This document shows positions 59,961-64,000 of a stretch of DNA of 64,000 bases, piece after piece (position 1 is the stretch's first letter; each line of letters opens with the position of its first letter). A program made the translations under genes and the position numbers. Source of the stretch: Candidatus Tritonobacter lacicola (lineage in GTDB: Bacteria > Auribacterota > Tritonobacteria > Tritonobacterales > Tritonobacteraceae); NCBI GenBank assembly GCA_030765135.1, contig JAVCDC010000101.1, forward strand, positions 1 through 64,000, in the 5' to 3' direction. The notes beneath the pieces were generated by a model, which saw only the letters and a program-made list of their open reading frames with translations, did no database searches and had not been told where the DNA came from.

Positions 59961-61283
59961 ATGGCTAAAGAAAACGTATCAGAGTTGAAGAAGAGGCTGG
60001 AGGCCTCCGAGAAAAAGATCGGGGAGCTCTCCAGCCTGATAGAGGTGAGCAAGATCATCACCTCGACCCTCGACCTCGACGATCTCCTGAACCTTATCAT
60101 GGAGACTATCGAGAAGGTCATGCACTCGGAGGCGAGCTCGCTCATGTTGATCGACGAGGCGACCGGCGATCTCGTCTACAGTGTCGCCCTCGGCGAGAAG
60201 GGGGAGGAGGTCAAGGAGAAGTTCCGGCTGAAGCCGGGACAGGGTATAGCCGGATGGGTGGCACTTAATGAGAGGCCGCTCCTGGTCCCGGATGTCTCCA
60301 CTGACGAGAGGTTTTACAGTGCGCCCGATGAGGAGACGGGCTTCCAGTCCAGGTCCATTATCTGCGTTCCCGTGAAGGCGAAAGGCAAGACAATCGGGAT
60401 AGTGGAGGCGATAAACCCCGTCGGCAAAAAGTCATTCGAGGAGAGCGAGATAGAGATGTTCGAGGTGTTCGCGAGCCTTGCGGGGATTGCCGTTGAGAAC
60501 GCGCGGATGCATAAGAACCTCCTCGATAAGCAGCGGATGGACAACGAGCTGGCCGTGGCCCACCAGATACAGCAGCACTTTCTCTCCAGGAGGCCCCCCG
60601 AGAGCGGGATGTTCTCTCTCGGCGCCTGTAATGTTCCGGCCTGGGAGGTGGGGGGCGATTTCTATGATTTCATAGAGCTCCCCGAAGACAGGATCGGCAT
60701 TGTCGTGGGCGATGTCTCCGGCAAGGGCGTGCCCGCCGCCCTGCTGATGATCAGGATGATGGTCGAGTTCAGGTTCGCCGCGCGTGAGTGCGACTCGTGC
60801 AAGGACATCATGAAGCGCATCAACGATGCCTTTGCCAGGGACTCCGCTATGGGAATGTTCGCGACGGCCGTGTTCATGGTGGTAGACGGCAGAAAAAATG
60901 AGGCTGTGTTGTGCAACGCGGGGCACTGGCCGCCCCTGGTGATAAGGGGAGAGAGCGGCAATGTGGAGGCGATAGAGGGGTCGCGTAACCTTCCCCTGGG
61001 AGTCCTCCCGGATATCGATTATACTGAGATGCGGTTCAGACTCGAAAGCGGCGATACCGTCATCATTTTTACGGATGGGGTGATCGAGGCGCGGGACGAC
61101 GGCGGTAACGAGTTTTCGATGGGCAGGCTCATGGAGGTCGTCGGTGCCGGGGGCGCGGATGCGTCCGAGGTCGTTGAAAATATTTTCAAGGAAGTGGGCG
61201 CCTTCGTGGGGCAGCGACCGTTTCACGATGACCTCACGATAGTGGCCGCCCAGTTGAGGCCGCAGCAGTCATGGAAAAGGTGA
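59961..61283 (+). CDS. GAF-domain PP2C (SpoIIE/RsbU-type) phosphatase
   Basis: 440 aa. An N-terminal coiled coil (1-30), a GAF sensor (about 30-185: ASSLMLIDEATGDLVYSVAL, GQGIAGWVALNERPLLVPDV), a linker helix (MDNELAVAHQIQQHFLS, typical of RsbU-like proteins), then the SpoIIE-type PP2C domain with VGGDFYDFIEL, VVGDVSGKGVPAALLM, FTDGVIEARD and HDDLTIV supplying the metal-binding Asp residues. It should dephosphorylate an anti-anti-sigma factor in a partner-switching module. It overlaps the anti-sigma kinase gene by 13 bp; the antagonist STAS protein is not in the window. Confidence 0.93.
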   Translation: MAKENVSELKKRLEASEKKIGELSSLIEVSKIITSTLDLDDLLNLIMETIEKVMHSEASSLMLIDEATGDLVYSVALGEKGEEVKEKFRLKPGQGIAGWVALNERPLLVPDVSTDERFYSAPDEETGFQSRSIICVPVKAKGKTIGIVEAINPVGKKSFEESEIEMFEVFASLAGIAVENARMHKNLLDKQRMDNELAVAHQIQQHFLSRRPPESGMFSLGACNVPAWEVGGDFYDFIELPEDRIGIVVGDVSGKGVPAALLMIRMMVEFRFAARECDSCKDIMKRINDAFARDSAMGMFATAVFMVVDGRKNEAVLCNAGHWPPLVIRGESGNVEAIEGSRNLPLGVLPDIDYTEMRFRLESGDTVIIFTDGVIEARDDGGNEFSMGRLMEVVGAGGADASEVVENIFKEVGAFVGQRPFHDDLTIVAAQLRPQQSWKR

Positions 61284-61714
61284 TAGATATAGATAAGGAC
61301 AGGTTCCGTCTGACCATACCGAGCTCACCGAAGTTCTTGCGCGTCGTGCGGGCTATTCTCTCTGAAATAACTCACGAGGCGGGCTTCGACGAGAAGACGG
61401 GGAAGGATATTATACTTGCCGTCGCCGAGGCCTGCACGAATGTAATCAAGCACAGCTACCACGAGGACGACGGCAGGAAGATAATCATCTCGTTCTCGAT
61501 GCATCCCGACAGGCTGACGGTCGAGATAAGGGACTTCGGAGAGAAGGTCGATCCGAAGCGGATACAGCACAGGAAGCTTGAGGACGTAAAGCCGGGAGGG
61601 CTCGGCGTCCTGTTCATAAAGAGCTCGATGGACGAGGTGGACTTCGATACATCAATGAAGCACGGCACGAGGCTCACACTCGTCAAGTACCTGAAAGAAA
61701 GCCCGCGGCACTGA
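61271..61714 (+). CDS. Anti-sigma factor serine kinase (RsbW/SpoIIAB-like HATPase)
   Basis: 147 aa. N box ILAVAEACTNVIKHSYHEDD and G-type boxes VEIRDFGEKVDPKR and PGGLGVLFIKSSMDEV define a GHKL ATPase of the RsbW family, with family ending HGTRLTLVKYLKE. It would bind and hold a sigma factor (or another target) and phosphorylate a STAS-domain antagonist that the upstream PP2C reactivates. The 13-bp overlap implies translational coupling and stable stoichiometry. Confidence 0.92.
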   Translation: MEKVIDIDKDRFRLTIPSSPKFLRVVRAILSEITHEAGFDEKTGKDIILAVAEACTNVIKHSYHEDDGRKIIISFSMHPDRLTVEIRDFGEKVDPKRIQHRKLEDVKPGGLGVLFIKSSMDEVDFDTSMKHGTRLTLVKYLKESPRH

Positions 61715-61731
61715 AAGGGCCGCGGGCTTTC
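61697..61731 (+). terminator. Terminator overlapping the anti-sigma kinase stop
   Basis: GAAAGCCCGCGGC / GCCGCGGGCTTTC, a perfect 13-bp stem with the TGA stop in its 9-nt loop. Only a weak T run follows. Confidence 0.75.
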
Positions 61732-61760
61732 CTGTATTTCTTAGTTCTCTCTCTTCCCTG

Positions 61761-62804
61761 CTAATAGTTGTAACACCAGCGCCCGCCCCGGTAATTGTAG
61801 GATCTGCCGTAGTATCCGCCCCAGTGCGAGTAGTAGTTCGGTCCCCAGTTTCCATAGGAACCGTAGAAGTAGGGGCCGCCTCCGTATCCCGCGGCTCCCC
61901 ACCAGCTGGAGCCCCAGGACGGATCGATCCAGTCGTACTGGTAGGGATAAGAGTAGAGGTAATTGTACTGCTCGGCGGCTATTCGCTGCTCCGCCTCGAG
62001 GCGCTCGTTTTGCAGGGTCCACTCGGCCTTTGCGGCTATGTCCGCATCGGCGCTGCCCCGCCTCGCCGCCTGGAGCGCGGCGCTGTACTCCTTGGGGCCC
62101 GCGATGGTCTCCCCGGCGGCAGCCCATCCCGGGGGCGGTATCTCGACTTTCTTGCTCAGCTCAGCCCGGTGGCGACGGAACTCCCGCACCATGTCTTTGC
62201 ACATGCTCGCCTTGTCCTTGTTGCCGATGGACTCGTAGCACCCCATGAGGGTTCTGCTGCCGTCCACGCTCTTGGCCTCCTTGACCATCTTGAAGGCCTC
62301 ATCGAATGCTTTTTGCGCCGCCGCCTTGTCTCCGGCCGCAGCCAGTCCCTTGCCGCCCTCGATGATGCCCCTGGGGTTCTTCTTCTCCAGGGCGACGGGA
62401 ATCACCGCATGGAAGCTCTTTTTCGCTTCATCGATCTTGCCTTCATCCTTCGGCAGGCTCGCCAGGGCGTAACCCGCGGCTACCAGTCCACGCCAGTCTT
62501 TCTCCGTGGAGGCTATTGCCGAGGCCTTGTTGAAGAGGGCTGCCCCATCCTTGAACCGTTTGGCATTAGCAAGACCGTAGCCCGCCTGGATGCATCCGTC
62601 CCAGTTTTTCGCTTTCTCGGCGTACTTCCCCGCCCTGGCGAAGGCGTCGGCCGCCTTCTCGACCTCTTTCTTGCTGGCAAGGTCATAACCGCATCCCAGG
62701 GCGTTGTGCATGTCGTCGGTAGCCTTATCCGCGCCGTATGCCGCAGCCCAGACAAACGATAATATTCCCGCTAAAACCAGCATAACACTCATGCTTTTTT
62801 TCAT
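61761..62804 (-). CDS. Exported helical-repeat protein with Tyr/Gly-rich C-terminus
   Basis: 347 aa. Signal peptide to AYGA, then TPR-like helical repeats (about 25-215) with phrases KKEVEKAADAFARAGKYAEK, WDGCIQAGYGLANAKRFKDG and WRGLVAAGYALASLPKDEGK. A helical stretch follows, and the last 70 aa are very rich in Tyr, Gly, Trp and Asn (YLYSYPYQYDWIDPS; GGYYGRSYNYRGGRW). No domain is recognised for the tail; such sequences are often surface-exposed or self-associating. GAGGAGGAAGCGG precedes the ATG. Confidence 0.7.
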   Translation of the reverse strand: MKKSMSVMLVLAGILSFVWAAAYGADKATDDMHNALGCGYDLASKKEVEKAADAFARAGKYAEKAKNWDGCIQAGYGLANAKRFKDGAALFNKASAIASTEKDWRGLVAAGYALASLPKDEGKIDEAKKSFHAVIPVALEKKNPRGIIEGGKGLAAAGDKAAAQKAFDEAFKMVKEAKSVDGSRTLMGCYESIGNKDKASMCKDMVREFRRHRAELSKKVEIPPPGWAAAGETIAGPKEYSAALQAARRGSADADIAAKAEWTLQNERLEAEQRIAAEQYNYLYSYPYQYDWIDPSWGSSWWGAAGYGGGPYFYGSYGNWGPNYYSHWGGYYGRSYNYRGGRWCYNY

Positions 62805-62902
62805 CCGCTTCCTCCTCTTATAGTTAGTTTAGTATTGTTTAAGAAAAATTCCCGGCTTTCAGTCCGAATTTTTTTATTCCATTACTTCTCGTAACCTTAT
62901 AC

Positions 62903-63298
62903 TTATAGGCCTATGTGGATCTGCACGTTTCCCGAATCGATTATTTTTTTCAGCTTCTTTACTATCAGCGATTTTAACATATTCCTCGTCCGCGGGATAA
63001 GGGTCAAGAAACCGGCGGCGTCGGTTATCAAACCCGGCGTTATGAGCATTAGGCCGCCCGCCAGGATCATGAAGCCGTCGAGGATCTCGTTCGCGGGCAT
63101 GACGCCTCTCTGCATCGATGACTGGATCTTGCCCAGTGTGCTAATGCCCTGCGACCTGGCGAGGTATGCGCCTATTACGCCCGTGATTACGACTATGGAT
63201 ATTGTGTTGAACACGCCTATCTCGCGGCCAACCGTTATCAGCAGGGCGAGCTCCACCAGGGGCACTACCGTGAAGAGCAGTATGAGCTTTCCTAACAT
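62903..63298 (-). CDS. fxsA: FxsA family membrane protein
   Basis: 131 aa. LGKLILLFTVVPLVELALLI, GVFNTISIVVITGVIGAYLA and the LITPGLITDAAGFLTLIPRT segment are the FxsA signature; the C-terminus is basic. FxsA of E. coli relieves exclusion of phage T7 by an F-plasmid protein when overproduced; its normal role is unclear. Followed in the opposite direction by a SAM hydroxide adenosyltransferase gene. Confidence 0.92.
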   Translation of the reverse strand: MLGKLILLFTVVPLVELALLITVGREIGVFNTISIVVITGVIGAYLARSQGISTLGKIQSSMQRGVMPANEILDGFMILAGGLMLITPGLITDAAGFLTLIPRTRNMLKSLIVKKLKKIIDSGNVQIHIGL

Positions 63299-63318
63299 GG
63301 TAGTATTAATATATCACA

Positions 63319-63349
63319 ATAAATTTGCGAGCGTAGCGAGCAAATTTAT
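63319..63349. terminator. ATAAATTTGC / GCAAATTTAT palindrome
   Basis: Perfect 10-bp arms around GAGCGTAGCGA, upstream of fxsA and the divergent SAM-hydrolase gene. It resembles the ATAAAT-ended palindromes elsewhere in the window. Confidence 0.5.
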
Positions 63350-63580
63350 ATTTCAAAGAGCCATAAAACAACCAGTTACATAAAGCAAGAACCATGCCAG
63401 CCCTTGAGGTCGGATTTACGGGATAATTCAACCTTTTTTGCGGGTGACCGGTTACACGGTAGCCACGTGATGGGAAGGTTGACCACAATGCTGACACAAA
63501 GTGATTCACAGAACCGGTAATCCGGTGTATCCTTTTCTTCCGTGCACGTTAACCGGTAACGAGTTCCTGCCTGTTTGCTG

Positions 63581-64000
63581 ATGAATACCGTTTTAAAAGC
63601 TATAACGCTGACAACGGATTTCGGCTATGCCGATTGGTTTGTTGGGGCCATGAAGGGGGTTATACTCTCAATATGCCCCCGGGCCGCCGTCGTTGATATA
63701 TCCCACGGTGTTCCCGCCGGGGATATAATCTCGGGCGCTTTCGTTATCCGGGAGGCGTACTCCTTCTATCCGGCCGGCACTGTTCATGTCTGTGTTGTCG
63801 ATCCCGGCGTGGGGGGAGGGAGGGCGGCAATAGCTGTCAGGACGGGAAGATTCCTTTTCGTGGGGCCCGATAACGGCCTGATGAGCCCCGCCTGCAGCGA
63901 CGACGGGATTGATGAGATTATCTCTATAGATAACCCGGATTTCATGCTTGAAAATGTCTCAACCACCTTCCACGGGCGGGACATATTTGCCCCTGCCGCG
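63581..64000 (+). CDS. SAM hydroxide adenosyltransferase (DUF62 family), 3' end outside window
   Basis: First 140 codons of a protein cut off by the window edge. AITLTTDFGYADWFVGAMKG, VVDISHGVPAGDIISGAFVI, GTVHVCVVDPGVGGGRAAIA and FLFVGPDNGLMSPA are the strict signatures of the SAM hydrolase/fluorinase-like family, which usually splits SAM to adenosine and methionine with water or hydroxide as nucleophile. The Asp of TDFGYAD that grips the SAM ribose is present. The family is about 260-280 aa, so roughly half is here. The ATG at 63581 lacks a strong ribosome binding site. Confidence 0.93.
   Translation, partial: MNTVLKAITLTTDFGYADWFVGAMKGVILSICPRAAVVDISHGVPAGDIISGAFVIREAYSFYPAGTVHVCVVDPGVGGGRAAIAVRTGRFLFVGPDNGLMSPACSDDGIDEIISIDNPDFMLENVSTTFHGRDIFAPAA

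Overview
The window comes from a Gram-negative-type bacterium with fairly GC-rich core genes. Evidence is the many lipobox and signal-peptide proteins, outer-membrane-type families (CsgG, LPP20, FlgT-like) and an AsmA-like protein. No rRNA or tRNA is present, so the lineage cannot be fixed. Gene content (nucleotide-translocase-like carrier fused to HEAT and cNMP domains, SpoIIE-type phosphatase, many GT-C membrane proteins, repeat-filled spacers) fits an uncultured deep-branching or delta-like lineage; that is inference.

Layout. (1) 1-16.6 kb is an accessory region with every gene on the + strand. Several genes are bounded by integron-type attC sites or by mutually complementary core sequences (GTTRRRY ... 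RYYYAAC), so much of it reads as an integron gene-cassette array without its integrase in view. Genes: HAD phosphatase, Cys-type arylsulfatase, anaerobic sulfatase-maturating enzyme, GNAT, CxxCxxCC protein, ParB-like protein, four toxin-antitoxin modules plus a remnant of a fifth, a methyltransferase, a large secreted repeat protein with PDZ, and a CAT-like acetyltransferase. At least three families of dispersed repeats lie between them. (2) 16.6-18 kb is a GH18-like secreted protein with a truncated C-terminal domain. (3) 18-34 kb holds eight large polytopic membrane proteins (GT-C glycosyltransferase type and YfhO), probably for surface glycan or glycolipid assembly. (4) 34.4-44.5 kb is an envelope cluster: two LPP20-domain proteins (one with three copies), three small lipoproteins, a FlgT-like protein, two paralogous CsgG-like proteins and, after a DUF3307 gene, a FecR-LPP20 protein. 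A good sigma-54 -24/-12 element precedes the first gene. (5) 44.6-49 kb: BrkB/YihY, AsmA-like, CHASE2-adenylate cyclase. (6) 49.2-53.9 kb: a sugar ABC transporter whose binding-protein gene has a 299-bp MITE inserted exactly at its start codon. (7) 54-56 kb: alpha/beta-hydrolase lipoprotein. (8) 56.6-61.7 kb: NTT-HEAT-cNMP fusion, GAF-PP2C phosphatase and anti-sigma kinase. (9) 61.8-64 kb: secreted repeat protein, FxsA, and the start of a SAM hydroxide adenosyltransferase gene.

Spacers are unusually rich in inverted structures: two 299-bp MITEs with perfect 8-bp target duplications, long perfect palindromes at gene 3' ends, fold-backs built from short repeated words, and a three-way-junction repeat. 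The best candidates for new biology are the cassette array (including a sulfatase gene as cassette cargo) and the sigma-54-preceded LPP20/FlgT/CsgG cluster, which resembles outer-membrane ring and pore parts but has no flagellar or curli subunit gene nearby.
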